Positions 25,739 to 35,077 of a stretch of 64,000 bases of DNA are shown here, in pieces. The notes under the pieces were generated by a model, which saw nothing but the letters and a program-made list of their open reading frames with translations, was not told the origin of the DNA and did no database searches. This DNA comes from DAOTXR01 sp034435375. Its GTDB lineage: Bacteria > Chloroflexota > Anaerolineae > Aggregatilineales > UBA3940. Positions within the stretch are counted from its first letter, which is position 1. Each line of letters begins with the position of its first letter. Location: the NCBI GenBank assembly GCA_034435375.1, contig DAOTXR010000048.1, forward strand, positions 124,001 through 188,000, read 5' to 3'. A program made the translations under genes and the position numbers.

Positions 25739-28264
25739 ATGCGCAAGCTTCTACAGATTGCCGGGATCGTGCTGGCTGTGGTCCTGGCGCTGGCTGTGAT
25801 CTTGGGAGGCATCTGGTTGGGGGTATCCCGCCGAGCGTACCCGAGGACTCGTGGAACTGTACAAGTACAAGGGTTGACCGCCCCGGTCGAGATTTACCGT
25901 GACGAATACGGTGTTCCTCACATCTACGCTCAGACACCCGAGGATCTGTTTTTCGCTCAGGGATACGTCCATGCCCAGGATCGGTTCTGGCAGATGGAGT
26001 TCTGGCGACGGATCGGTGCGGGGCGGCTGTCCGAGTACTTCGGTGAGGCCACCCTGGGCACTGACCTCTACCTGCGCACCATGGGCTTCTATCGCATTGC
26101 TGAGCAAGAGTACGCCCACACCGATCCTGAGACTCGCCGCATACTGGACGCCTATGCTGCCGGTGTCAATGCTTACGTGCAAGACCGTTCCCCTGCCCAG
26201 CTCGGCTTGGAGTTCACGCTGCTCCAACTCCAGGGAGTTGAGGTGACTATCGAGCCGTGGACGCCGGTCAATACGCTGACATGGGCGCATGTCATGTCAC
26301 AGGACTTGGGTGGGAACTACGAGTCCGAGCTGAATCGGGTGGAGCTGATTCGCGAGGTAGGCGTGGCGCGGATGCTCGATCTCAACCCCGCCTACCGGGA
26401 GGACTTCCCATTCATCGTTCCTGACGAAGAACTGGACTTGCAAGGCTCGGGGAGTGTCACGAGCTTCGATGGCTTGGCTTACTTCAACGGGCTGGATACG
26501 ACGCTGGTTGGCGGCTTTGATCCCACCCAAGCATTGGCGCTGGGGCGAGGCGAGGGAATTGGATCGAACAACTGGGTTGTCTCTGGTGAGCTGACCAGCA
26601 CAGGAGCGCCGCTGTTGGCTAACGACCCCCACCTAGGAATTCAGATGCCGTCAATCTGGTACGAAGTTGGGCTGCACTGCGAGCCTGAGACCGATGAGTG
26701 TCCATACAACGTGCGAGGCTACTCGTTCGCCGGTGCGCCAGGAGTAATCATAGGGCACAACGACCGAATTGCATGGGGCGTCACCAACGTCAATCCTGAC
26801 GTTCAGGACCTCTATATAGAGCGGCTGAACCCTGACAATATCAACCAGTACTTGGTAAACGGCGAGTGGCGCGACATGGAGATTGTGCGTGAGGAGATCG
26901 CTGTTGCAGGACAGGATGATCCCCATGTGCTGTTGGTGCGATACACCCGTCACGGGCCGATCATCACTGACCTTGAGGATTACGCCGAGTTTGCAGGCGT
27001 CAACCGTGGCGCAGATGGGCTGGAGATCACGGCGCTGTCGCTGCGCTGGACAGCGCTTCAGGAGAACCAGACGTTTCGAGCAGTCGTTATGCTCAATCAG
27101 GCCCAAAACTATGATCAGTTCCGCGAGGCGCTCCAGTACTGGGATTCCCCGTCGCAGAACTTCATATACGCCGATGTGAGCGGCAACATTGCTTACCAAA
27201 TGCCTGGCATTGTGCCCATCCGTGCTTCGGGAGACGGTTCGCTGCCTGTGCCTGGCTGGGTCGACGACTATGAGTGGGTAGGCGTTATCCCCTACGATGA
27301 GCTGCCCCGCTCGTTCAACCCTGAGAAGGGCTACATCGCGACAGCTAATCAGCCTGTTGTCAGCCCCAACTACCCATATCTTATCTCGTACCAGCCCGAT
27401 TTTGACGCTGGTTACCGAGCGCAACGTATCGTCAACATGATCGAGAGTGACGAAGACGGCATTACCTCTGAAGATATGCAGGCTATCCAGGGCGACAACC
27501 TGAACCTGTTTGCACTGGAGGTGATCCCCTACCTGGAGGACCTCACATTTGAGGATACAGCTGTGTCAGCGGCGCGGGATCGGCTGCTGAGATGGGATGG
27601 TCAGATGCACATGGATAGCCCAGAAGCAGCATTGTATGGGTATGTGTGGGTGGCGCTCATCCAGGAGACGTTTGGCGATGAACTGCCTGACAACCTCCCC
27701 GGCAGTGGCGACACTGCCATGGCTATTTTTCACAACCTGCTGACCGAACCGGACAGCCTGTGGTGGGATGACATTACAAGCGAAGTTCGCGAGGTGCGTG
27801 ACGACATCCTAGCGCGTGCGATGGAACAGGGCTATGCAGATGGCGTGGAACGGCTCGGCAGCAACCTAGACCGCTGGCGCTGGGGGGATGTCCACACGGC
27901 AACCTTTGCCAACCAGACGTTTGGCGAGTCTGGCATCGGTCTGATCGAGGGCATCTTCAACCGAGGACCGGTGGCCGCCAGCGGGGGTTCGGGACAGGTC
28001 AACAACACAGGCTGGAGTCTCAGGGAGCCATTTGCTGTGACAGGTGTGCCGTCCATGCGGCAGGTCATTGACCTATCAGACCTGTCGAACTCTGTCATGA
28101 TTCACACCACTGGGCAAAGTGGCCATCCAGGGCACCGCCATTACGACGATCTCATTGACTTGTGGCGGTTCATTGAGTATCACCCTACTTTGTGGGAACG
28201 AGCCGATGTAGAAGCCCACTCGCGCGAGCATCTGATTCTGGTGCCGTCTGGCACAGGCAGTTAG
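25739..28264 (+). CDS. Penicillin-acylase-family Ntn hydrolase
   Basis: Self-processing amidase family acting on penicillins, acyl-homoserine lactones or other amides; the substrate cannot be told from sequence. AAGGAGG just before the ATG at 25739 decides this start (841 residues). An N-terminal membrane or signal helix (IAGIVLAVVLALAVILGGIWLGV) is followed by the alpha-chain motif PVEIYRDEYGVPHIYA and FAQGYVHAQDRFWQMEFWRR. The autocatalytic nucleophile is Ser276 in GIGSNNWVVSG, and the oxyanion and substrate part is LLANDPHLGIQMPSIWYE. All family marks are present. It would act outside the cytoplasmic membrane. No operon partner. Confidence 0.94.
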   Translation: MRKLLQIAGIVLAVVLALAVILGGIWLGVSRRAYPRTRGTVQVQGLTAPVEIYRDEYGVPHIYAQTPEDLFFAQGYVHAQDRFWQMEFWRRIGAGRLSEYFGEATLGTDLYLRTMGFYRIAEQEYAHTDPETRRILDAYAAGVNAYVQDRSPAQLGLEFTLLQLQGVEVTIEPWTPVNTLTWAHVMSQDLGGNYESELNRVELIREVGVARMLDLNPAYREDFPFIVPDEELDLQGSGSVTSFDGLAYFNGLDTTLVGGFDPTQALALGRGEGIGSNNWVVSGELTSTGAPLLANDPHLGIQMPSIWYEVGLHCEPETDECPYNVRGYSFAGAPGVIIGHNDRIAWGVTNVNPDVQDLYIERLNPDNINQYLVNGEWRDMEIVREEIAVAGQDDPHVLLVRYTRHGPIITDLEDYAEFAGVNRGADGLEITALSLRWTALQENQTFRAVVMLNQAQNYDQFREALQYWDSPSQNFIYADVSGNIAYQMPGIVPIRASGDGSLPVPGWVDDYEWVGVIPYDELPRSFNPEKGYIATANQPVVSPNYPYLISYQPDFDAGYRAQRIVNMIESDEDGITSEDMQAIQGDNLNLFALEVIPYLEDLTFEDTAVSAARDRLLRWDGQMHMDSPEAALYGYVWVALIQETFGDELPDNLPGSGDTAMAIFHNLLTEPDSLWWDDITSEVREVRDDILARAMEQGYADGVERLGSNLDRWRWGDVHTATFANQTFGESGIGLIEGIFNRGPVAASGGSGQVNNTGWSLREPFAVTGVPSMRQVIDLSDLSNSVMIHTTGQSGHPGHRHYDDLIDLWRFIEYHPTLWERADVEAHSREHLILVPSGTGS

Positions 28265-28381
28265 GACTTGTATGACAGCTTGGCACATGTAACCCTGGCA
28301 ACCACTTTAGCCAACTATGTGTGCGTCTTTGGTACGTAAAGCCTAGCGGTTGATCTACCATTTTGCGGAAGAGGATCGTGC

Positions 28382-29179
28382 GTGGTGAGCAAGCTGGCCC
28401 AGGTTCGTCACTACCTGCTCGATATGGATGGTACCACTTACCTCGGTGACCGGCTGCTGCCCGGCGCTCGTGAGTTTCTCAATCTGTTGCAGGCACACCA
28501 GATCGGTTTTATGTTCCTGACCAACAACTCATCAAAGCATCGTGGCCAGTACGCCGAGAAGTTGCGACGGCTTGGGCTGGATGTATCTGAAGCACAGATC
28601 TTCACGTCAGGCGAGGCAACAGCCATCATGCTGCGCCGCCAGAAGCCGGGAGCGCGTGTGTATCTGGTCGGGACGCCGGCGCTCGCGGAGGAGTTCCAGA
28701 GCTATGGCTTTCAACTGGTGCAGGATAGCCCTGACTATGTCATCCTAGGCTTTGATACGACCCTGACCTATGAAAAGCTGTGGCGGCTGTGCGATCTGGT
28801 GCGCGCAGGCGTGCCCTACATCGCTACCCACTCTGACCTCAACTGCCCAATTGAGGGGGGCGCCATGCCTGACATTGGAGCCACGATCGCCTTCGTTGAA
28901 GCTTCTACGGGGCGGCGGCCTGATGTGATTGTGGGCAAACCGAACCGCCCCATTGTCGAAACACTGGTTGAGAAGACAGGGTTGCCTGTGGATCAGATCG
29001 CCATGGTAGGAGATCGTCTCTACACGGATATTGCGCTGGGCGCAGCAGGGATCGTGACAGTGTTGGTGCTGAGCGGCGAAACCCGTCGCGAGGACCTGAC
29101 GGGCTCAGTATATCAGCCCACCTATGTGATGCAGGACCTCCAGGAGTTGACCAACGTTCTTCAGAGGCTTCTGGAATGA
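28382..29179 (+). CDS. HAD-superfamily hydrolase, class IIA (NagD-like)
   Basis: Phosphatase of the NagD/4-nitrophenylphosphatase group. Nucleophile motif DMDGT (Asp14, Asp16), motif II in FLTNNSS, lysine in IVGKPNRP and the metal motif MVGDRLYTDIALG. The class IIA cap (about residues 85-190) lies between motifs II and III. Length 265 is normal. It begins with two consecutive GTG codons; GAAGAGGA lies upstream. Its substrate (nucleotide, sugar phosphate or phosphoglycolate) is not determined. A link with GlcNAc metabolism through NagD is tempting but the gene is far from the chitin locus. Confidence 0.92.
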   Translation: MVSKLAQVRHYLLDMDGTTYLGDRLLPGAREFLNLLQAHQIGFMFLTNNSSKHRGQYAEKLRRLGLDVSEAQIFTSGEATAIMLRRQKPGARVYLVGTPALAEEFQSYGFQLVQDSPDYVILGFDTTLTYEKLWRLCDLVRAGVPYIATHSDLNCPIEGGAMPDIGATIAFVEASTGRRPDVIVGKPNRPIVETLVEKTGLPVDQIAMVGDRLYTDIALGAAGIVTVLVLSGETRREDLTGSVYQPTYVMQDLQELTNVLQRLLE

Positions 29180-29299
29180 TGGGGGAGCACACCTTGCTAT
29201 GCTGCAACATTGCATCACCCGATCTTGTTTCGTGTGGCAATTCGTGGACGGACGGGCTATTCTATGTTTCTGGTTGTGCTGAGACATATCTTGTAGCCC

Positions 29300-29971
29300 G
29301 TGAGAATTAGCATGGCTAAAGTGGTAAAACGATGGGGACTTCTTGCCGGCACTGGGGCGCTCGTGCTTGCCCTCGATCAGACGGTCAAGTACTTGGTTAC
29401 TGAGCGATTGGCTGTGGGCGAGTCGTGGGCGCCCATCCCTGGGTTGGCCAGTTATATCCGCATCACCCGCAGTTATAATACTGGTGCTGCCTTCGGGATG
29501 TTTCCCTCTGCGTCGGACTTCTTCCTGATCCTGGCGCTGGTCACTGTGGTGTTCTTCATCGTCAGTTATCCGCGCTTGCCTGCCAACGCGCTGCTCTCGC
29601 GCATCAGCATTGCGCTGATCAGCGGTGGAGCGTTGAGCAATGCCATCGACCGCATCCGGCTAGGCCATGTCGTCGACTATGTGCATGTGCAGCTTTCCCC
29701 CACCTTCTCCAACATCTCCAACTTTGCCGACCATACCATCACTGTTGGCGTGATCTTGCTGCTGGTGGATCAATGGCTCAGTGAGCGGCACAGGACAGCG
29801 GAGGAGGTCAGTGCAGAGGCCAGTGCTGTGGGAGTTGAGAGAGACGTTAATCCTTCAGAATCGCCACTGCCTGTAGTTCCTGAGGTTTTGTCGTCTTCTT
29901 CAGCTCAGGGTGTTGACGCCATCCCGACCAATGCTGATGACCTGCCCCACACTGAAGCGCTGACGGATTGA
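29300..29971 (+). CDS. lspA: Lipoprotein signal peptidase with long C-terminal tail
   Basis: Cleaves the signal peptide of lipidated prolipoproteins at the lipobox Cys. Four membrane helices; ALDQTVKYLV (motif I), SYNTGAAFGMF (motif II), catalytic Asp in GGALSNAIDR and second catalytic Asp in SNFADHTI. Residues 1-165 match the family. Another 58 residues follow (from SERHRTAEEV, acidic and Ser/Pro-rich), which most LspA proteins lack; this tail should be cytoplasmic. The start is a GTG at 29300, or an ATG at 29312. The window codes at least four lipoproteins needing this enzyme. Confidence 0.95.
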   Translation: MRISMAKVVKRWGLLAGTGALVLALDQTVKYLVTERLAVGESWAPIPGLASYIRITRSYNTGAAFGMFPSASDFFLILALVTVVFFIVSYPRLPANALLSRISIALISGGALSNAIDRIRLGHVVDYVHVQLSPTFSNISNFADHTITVGVILLLVDQWLSERHRTAEEVSAEASAVGVERDVNPSESPLPVVPEVLSSSSAQGVDAIPTNADDLPHTEALTD

Positions 29972-30034
29972 GTCTTCGGATTTTGGCGTGACCAACCCAT
30001 TGGGCAGCCATTCCATACGAGGAGTAACGATTCT

Positions 30035-31222
30035 ATGGCTACAGTGACTAAGACAGCCTGGATAGAAGATGAACTTTCGAACTTGAAGGACCAAGGACTC
30101 TTTATAAACATCCGCACGATTGAGAGCGCAATGGACGGCTGGGTGACTATTGAGGGCCGACGTGTTCTCAACTTCTGTGCCAACAACTACCTTGGCCTAG
30201 CCAACCATCCCAGGTTGCGCGAAGCCGCCAAGCAGGCTATCGATGAGTATGGCGTAGGGCCGGGCGCTGTACGCACTATTGCAGGCACGATGTCATTGCA
30301 TCTGGCGCTCGAAGATCGTCTTGCTAAGTTCAAAGGTGTTGAGGCAGCTATTACCTTCCAGAGTGGCTTTACGGCCAATCTGGCCACTATCCCCGCCCTC
30401 GTTGGGAAGGGAGATGTCATTTTCTCCGACGAGTTGAACCATGCCAGCATCATCGATGGGGCGCGTTTGTCTCGTGCTGAGATCGTGCGCTATGCACACG
30501 CTGATGCCGAAGACCTGCGGCGTGTGATCGAGAAGACGGAGGTTGCCGGCAGGGCGCTGATCGTCACCGATGGTGTCTTCAGCATGGATGGTGACATCGC
30601 GCCATTGCCTGAGTTGTATGAGGTCGCCCAGGAGTACAACTACCTGTTAATGGTGGATGATGCTCATGGTGAAGGAGTGCTGGGCCGAGGCGGACGTGGC
30701 ATTGTTGATCACTTCGACTTACACGGTAAGGTGGACATTGAGGTTGGGACCATGTCGAAGGCTTTCGGCGTGATTGGCGGAATCGTGGCCGGGAAGAAGA
30801 TCATCATCGACTGGCTGCGCCAGCGAGGCCGGCCCTTCCTGTTCTCGTCAGCCATGACGGTACCAGACGTAGCCGCCTGTCTGGCGGGGGTCGATCTGCT
30901 GGAGTCCAGCACTGAACAGGTTGAGCGGCTGTGGGCCAACGCTGACTATTTCAGAAGACACATGCAGAGCCTGGGCTTCGATACCGGCAAGAGCCAGACC
31001 CCGATCGTGCCCGTCATGTTGGGTGAAGCGACGCTGGCCCAGCAGTTCAGCCGTGCTCTGTTCGAGGAGGGCGTTTTTGCCATGGCGATTGGCTATCCGA
31101 CCGTTCCACAGGGCAAGGCGCGCATCCGAGTGATGAATACGGCTGCCCACACTCAAGACGATCTAGATCGTGGGCTGGCAGCCTTCAAGAAGGTTGGTCA
31201 GAAGCTAGGGGTTATCTCGTAG
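30035..31222 (+). CDS. kbl: Glycine C-acetyltransferase (2-amino-3-ketobutyrate CoA ligase)
   Basis: PLP enzyme of the alpha-oxoamine synthase family; with threonine dehydrogenase it splits threonine to glycine and acetyl-CoA. The PLP lysine is Lys242 in GTMSKAFG. Other marks are NFCANNYLGLANHP near residue 50, SGFTANLATIPAL and VDDAHGEGVLG. At 395 residues it has exactly the Kbl length, and the N-terminal NFCANNYLGL fits Kbl better than BioF; BioF cannot be fully excluded. GAGGAG lies upstream of the ATG. A hairpin follows the stop. No threonine dehydrogenase gene is in the window. Confidence 0.92.
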   Translation: MATVTKTAWIEDELSNLKDQGLFINIRTIESAMDGWVTIEGRRVLNFCANNYLGLANHPRLREAAKQAIDEYGVGPGAVRTIAGTMSLHLALEDRLAKFKGVEAAITFQSGFTANLATIPALVGKGDVIFSDELNHASIIDGARLSRAEIVRYAHADAEDLRRVIEKTEVAGRALIVTDGVFSMDGDIAPLPELYEVAQEYNYLLMVDDAHGEGVLGRGGRGIVDHFDLHGKVDIEVGTMSKAFGVIGGIVAGKKIIIDWLRQRGRPFLFSSAMTVPDVAACLAGVDLLESSTEQVERLWANADYFRRHMQSLGFDTGKSQTPIVPVMLGEATLAQQFSRALFEEGVFAMAIGYPTVPQGKARIRVMNTAAHTQDDLDRGLAAFKKVGQKLGVIS

Positions 31223-31229
31223 GTTCAGG

Positions 31230-31254
31230 CAGGGGCGAGGCGCTCTCGCCCCTG
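31230..31254. terminator. Hairpin between convergent kbl and rny
   Basis: CAGGGGCGAG (31230-31239) and CTCGCCCCTG (31245-31254) make a perfect 10-bp stem with a 5-nt loop, just after the kbl stop and facing the rny stop at 31317. No T run. Its position suggests a two-way terminator. Confidence 0.6.
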
Positions 31255-31316
31255 ATGTGACATTCGCTCGATTCGTGTCCCTCAACATCGAGCGGAGTTG
31301 CAACAGAGGGCTATCA

Positions 31317-32855
31317 TTATTTGGCGTAATCTACTGCCCTGGTCTCGCGGATCACCGTTACCTTGATCTGGCCCGGATATTGCATTGACTCCTCGATCTG
31401 CTTGGCGATCTGCTTGCTCAACTGAATCGCAGCCAGATCGTCAATATCCTCTGGTTTGACAATAATGCGCACCTCACGCCCGGCCTGGAGGGCATAACTC
31501 TGGTTGACACCCTGGAACGAGTTCGCAATCTCCTCCAACGTGCGCACGCGCTTGAGATAGTTTTCCAGACTCTCACGCCGTGCCCCCGGCCTCGCGCCGC
31601 TGATGGCGTCGGCAGCCTCGACGATGATCGCCTCCACCGTCTGTTGCTCAACTTCGTGATGGTGCGACTCGATGCAATTAACCACAGCTGGAGGGACACC
31701 ATAGCGACGGCAGAACTCTGCACCGATCTGGGCATGGGTCCCCTCAACTTCATGATCCATGGCCTTGCCGATATCGTGTAGCAGCCCGCCTGCCTTAGCG
31801 ATTTCCACTTTGGCGCCTAACTCGGCAGCCAACACGCCTGCCAGCCGCGCTGTCTCGACGGCGTGGGCCAGTTGTTCCTGACCGTAGCTGGTTCGGAACT
31901 TGAGCCGCCCCAGCATCTTCAGCACCTCAATGTGCAGCCCGGCCACACCTGCGTCGAAGGCCGCACGTTCGCCCTCCTCGCGGATGGTCTGTTCGACTTC
32001 GCGGTGGGCATCGCTGACCAACTTCTCGATGCGAGCGGGGTGGATGCGGCCATCCAGCACCAGCCGGCTGAGCGCGCGCCGTGCAACCTCACGCCTGATC
32101 GGGTCAAAGCTGCTGATCGTCACTGCCTCAGGCGTGTCATCGACGATCACATCCACACCACAGGCCTGCTCAAAAGCACGAATGTTGCGCCCATTGCGCC
32201 CGATAATGCGGCCCTTCATCTCATCGTTGGGCAGCGGCACCACCGAGACAGTCACGTCAGCGACGTAATCCGATGCCACGCGCTGGATTGCCATGGCGAT
32301 CAGTTCACGGGCGCGGCTCTCAGCCTCGACATTGAGCTCATCTTCCACTTCGCGGATGCGCCGGGCCATATCGTTGCGTGTCTCTTCCTCGACCATCTTC
32401 AACAGATGCTCGCGGGCTTCATCGCGTGTCATCTCAGCCACACGCTCCAATGCCTCCAACCGTTCAGCTCTGAGCTGCTCGATCTCGTTGCGCTGCCTGT
32501 CCAGCACACTCTGCCGTTTGTTGAGCTTCTGTTCGCGCTCCTCTAACCGTTCGAAGCGCTGATCGATCTGCTCACGCCGCCGCTGCAGACGGTCTTCCTC
32601 GCGATGCAGGTCGGCACGGCGATGGTCGAACTCTTGCTCCATTTCAGCCCGCGCCTGGGCGATTTCCTCACGTGCCTTGTTGAGTATTATCTGGGCCTCG
32701 TGCTCAGCCATCACGATGACATTCTGGGCCTCCTGCTCAGCAGCGATGCGCTTGCCGCGGTCCAGACGAGTCTGCCACAGATAAACCAGAATCCCCCCCA
32801 CAACAAGCCCTGCGAAAAGGTCGATCAACAAAGCTATTAGATTTATGCTCGGCAT
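31317..32855 (-). CDS. rny: Ribonuclease Y
   Basis: Membrane-anchored endoribonuclease that starts mRNA decay. N-terminal membrane helix (INLIALLIDLFAGLVVGGILVYL), long charged coiled coil (about 30-190), KH RNA-binding domain (DEMKGRIIGRNGRNIRAFEQACGVD) and an HD domain with the metal motif LLHDIGKAMDHEVEGTHA. At 512 residues it has the standard length, including the C-terminal IRETRAVDYAK. It follows recX by 3 bp, so the two are probably coupled. Confidence 0.97.
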   Translation of the reverse strand: MPSINLIALLIDLFAGLVVGGILVYLWQTRLDRGKRIAAEQEAQNVIVMAEHEAQIILNKAREEIAQARAEMEQEFDHRRADLHREEDRLQRRREQIDQRFERLEEREQKLNKRQSVLDRQRNEIEQLRAERLEALERVAEMTRDEAREHLLKMVEEETRNDMARRIREVEDELNVEAESRARELIAMAIQRVASDYVADVTVSVVPLPNDEMKGRIIGRNGRNIRAFEQACGVDVIVDDTPEAVTISSFDPIRREVARRALSRLVLDGRIHPARIEKLVSDAHREVEQTIREEGERAAFDAGVAGLHIEVLKMLGRLKFRTSYGQEQLAHAVETARLAGVLAAELGAKVEIAKAGGLLHDIGKAMDHEVEGTHAQIGAEFCRRYGVPPAVVNCIESHHHEVEQQTVEAIIVEAADAISGARPGARRESLENYLKRVRTLEEIANSFQGVNQSYALQAGREVRIIVKPEDIDDLAAIQLSKQIAKQIEESMQYPGQIKVTVIRETRAVDYAK

Positions 32856-32858
32856 GTG

Positions 32859-33527
32859 TCAAGCCTCCCCGTCCAAATCCCTCTGGTCGTGCTCTGGTGT
32901 CTGGGCCATCTCGGCCCACAGGCGGTTGAGGACCTCACGTATAGTGCTATACGAGAAACCCCGTCTGGAGAGGTAGTCTCCTAGCTGCTTACGAAAAGCC
33001 CGCTCGTCAGCATGGCGGTAGCGACGGATACGGCTTTGCACCGCCCGATAGGCGGCTTCCGACTCATCCAGGTCGCTCAGCGCAGCCTGGATGGTCTCGT
33101 CTGGCACACCCTTTTGGCGAAGCTCGTAGCGCAGCGCCTGTGCACTCCGAGGACCAAATTGCTGACGATTGTCCACCCAGAAGCGGGCAAAAGCCTCGTC
33201 GTCCAGCAGCCCTGCCTGCTGAAGGCGTTCGATCACAGCCTCAATAGCCTCAGCACTGAAACGTTTGGGGCTGTTCCTCAGATTGCGGCGTACCTCCTCA
33301 ACACTGCGAGGGCGATAGGAGAGGAAGTTCAAGGTGTGTTCTTGTGCCTGCTCGATCTCGTCCAGGCTTTTCAGCCGCTGGATCTCTTCGTCGCTGAGTA
33401 TCTGACCCTTACGGAGGTTCAGCGCCTCAATCATGGCAAGCCCGAAGGCAAACTCGCCGTCAAGGTAAACGTTTACTCGCTCCTTATTATGCTTTTGGAC
33501 TATCAGCGCCGTGATAGTTCCCGCCAT
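32859..33527 (-). CDS. recX: RecA regulatory protein RecX
   Basis: Binds and restrains RecA filaments. The ATG at 33527 (MAGTITALIVQKHNKER, 222 residues) is chosen because the family begins this way. An upstream extension to 33773 would run through the hairpin at 33551-33579. The three-helix repeats are visible (YRPRSVEEVRRNL, AQALRYELRQKGVPDETIQAAL, KQLGDYLSRRGFSYSTIREVL). recA lies upstream, 383 bp away, separated by a strong terminator-like hairpin, so recX is likely made only by read-through of it or from its own promoter. Ribosome-site strength is low, fitting low expression. Confidence 0.92.
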   Translation of the reverse strand: MAGTITALIVQKHNKERVNVYLDGEFAFGLAMIEALNLRKGQILSDEEIQRLKSLDEIEQAQEHTLNFLSYRPRSVEEVRRNLRNSPKRFSAEAIEAVIERLQQAGLLDDEAFARFWVDNRQQFGPRSAQALRYELRQKGVPDETIQAALSDLDESEAAYRAVQSRIRRYRHADERAFRKQLGDYLSRRGFSYSTIREVLNRLWAEMAQTPEHDQRDLDGEA

Positions 33528-33910
33528 TTCCACGCTCGCCCTGAAACAAACAGCAGCCGTGGCGAATCCACGGCTGCTGTGGCCTGCACTCTTTCGGCTT
33601 TCTGAGGATGTGTGCCTATCAGCCCATCCCCCATTTTTCAGGGTTGGGGCCGCGACCGATTCAATTGTGCGCTGTACGACCCGTAGCCAGCCTCCTGGCG
33701 TTGGGCCGTTCCATTGTCCGGTTCGCGCTGTCGCACCCCCTCTGCCAGCGAACGCACCCTGGCAGGGGATCATGGCCCGAAAGCTTAGCAGAGCTCCGGT
33801 AGACGTGTGGAATACGCCGCGTTCTGTCTATTCGTAAAGTGTGCGACGCTCGTTCTGCATCAATGCTACCGATGATGTCAGGTTCTTCCCAGTGCAGGCA
33901 TGCGACCGGC
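33528..33910 (-). other. recA-recX intergenic region
   Basis: 383 bp without a recognisable gene. It holds the terminator-like hairpin at 33551-33579 and a weaker bulged stem near 33736-33768 (CCC and TGCCAG against CTGGCAGGG). I see no tRNA-like or other RNA gene. Confidence 0.6.
33543..33579 (-). terminator. Intrinsic terminator between recA and recX
   Basis: CAGCAGCCGTGG (33551-33562) and CCACGGCTGCTG (33568-33579) form a perfect 12-bp stem with a 5-nt loop. On the minus strand it is followed by TTTGTTTC, an imperfect T run. It ends 23 bases before the recX ATG, so it can also act as an attenuator of recX. Confidence 0.75.
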
Positions 33911-34945
33911 TTACTCTTCTTCCGCCTCCTCGGCAGTGAAGGCGGGAGCCATCGGACGCATAGCATACCACTCGCGGACGGCCTGCTCGAGAGTGGCGCA
34001 GAGATCGGGACGTTCGGCCATATATTGCTTGGCGTTCTCACGCCCCTGCCCAATGATCTCATCATGGTAGCGGTAAAATGCGCCGCGCTTCTCGATCAGG
34101 CCGATGGTCGTTGCCAGGTCCAGGAGATCACCCTCGTAGCTGATGCCGGAGGCGTACATGATGTCGAATTCCGCTTCGCGGAAGGGTGCAGCTACCTTGT
34201 TCTTGGTAACGCGCACCCGTGTCCGATTGCCCACCACATCACCGCCAGCTTTGATAGCTTCGACTCGCCGTACATCCAGCCGCACACTGGCATAGAACTT
34301 AAGGGCGCGCCCCCCGGTTGTCGTCTCCGGGTTGCCGAACATGACACCGATCTTCTCGCGCAGCTGGTTTGTGAAGATCATGGCAGTGTTGCTCTGCTTG
34401 ATAGCGCCCGACAGTTTACGCAACGCCTGGCTCATTAGGCGGGCCTGGAGGCCAACGTGGGCGTCTCCCATCTCGCCTTCGATCTCGGCGCGAGGCACCA
34501 GCGCAGCCACTGAGTCCAAAACCACAACATCCATAGCACCTGAGCGGACCAGTGCTTCTGCAATTTCCAGCGCCTGCTCGCCAGTATCCGGCTGGCTAAT
34601 GTACAGCTCGTTGACGTTTACTCCGATCCGCTCCGCATAAGACGGATCGAGGGCATGTTCCATGTCAACAAAGGCGCAGATTCCACCCCGACGTTGGGCC
34701 TCTGAGATCACGTGCAAGCACAGGGTTGTCTTACCTGCCGACTCTGGCCCGTAAATCTCAGTCACTCGCCCCCGTGGAATGCCTCCTACACCCAGCGCGA
34801 TGTCCAAAGACAGCGCCCCAGTGGGAATGACATCCACCTGGAGGTGAGTGGCCTCCCCTAGGCGCATGATCGCGCCATCACCAAAGCGTTTGGTGAGGTC
34901 TTTGAGTGTCTTATCCAGGGCTGCCAGGCGACCTTCGTCGGGCAT
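33911..34945 (-). CDS. recA: Recombinase RecA
   Basis: ATP-dependent strand-exchange protein of homologous recombination and SOS signalling. Walker A GPESAGKTT (66-74), Walker B VVVLDSVAAL, the L2-region motif MIFTNQLREKIGVMFGNPETTTGG and the C-terminal acidic tail EEAEEE. At 344 residues it has the usual length. AGGAGA lies upstream of the ATG. recX and rny follow on the same strand. A SOS-box-like palindrome is at 35033-35046, about 90 bases upstream. Confidence 0.98.
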   Translation of the reverse strand: MPDEGRLAALDKTLKDLTKRFGDGAIMRLGEATHLQVDVIPTGALSLDIALGVGGIPRGRVTEIYGPESAGKTTLCLHVISEAQRRGGICAFVDMEHALDPSYAERIGVNVNELYISQPDTGEQALEIAEALVRSGAMDVVVLDSVAALVPRAEIEGEMGDAHVGLQARLMSQALRKLSGAIKQSNTAMIFTNQLREKIGVMFGNPETTTGGRALKFYASVRLDVRRVEAIKAGGDVVGNRTRVRVTKNKVAAPFREAEFDIMYASGISYEGDLLDLATTIGLIEKRGAFYRYHDEIIGQGRENAKQYMAERPDLCATLEQAVREWYAMRPMAPAFTAEEAEEE

Positions 34946-35032
34946 CTACAGGTTTTCTCCTGTCTGATGGCTTTGTCCGCTGATGAAGACTGCCCCTTCC
35001 AGGCGACAAAATGGACAAAACCTGAAAATAGC

Positions 35033-35046
35033 AGTACGAGCGTTCT
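35033..35046. promoter_or_regulatory. Possible LexA (SOS) box upstream of recA
   Basis: AGTACGAGCGTTCT is a 14-bp partial palindrome of the form AG.ACG..CGT.CT, close to the GAACG-CGTTC core of Gram-positive-type LexA boxes. It is 88 bases upstream of the recA start. The lineage consensus is not known to me and no lexA is in the window. Confidence 0.35.
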
Positions 35047-35077
35047 AATCAGTTAAAATTAGTGTACAGCATGGCTC

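Noticed and set aside
33528..33773. Upstream extension of recX
   Set aside because: It runs through the terminator hairpin and has no family similarity; RecX starts at 33527.
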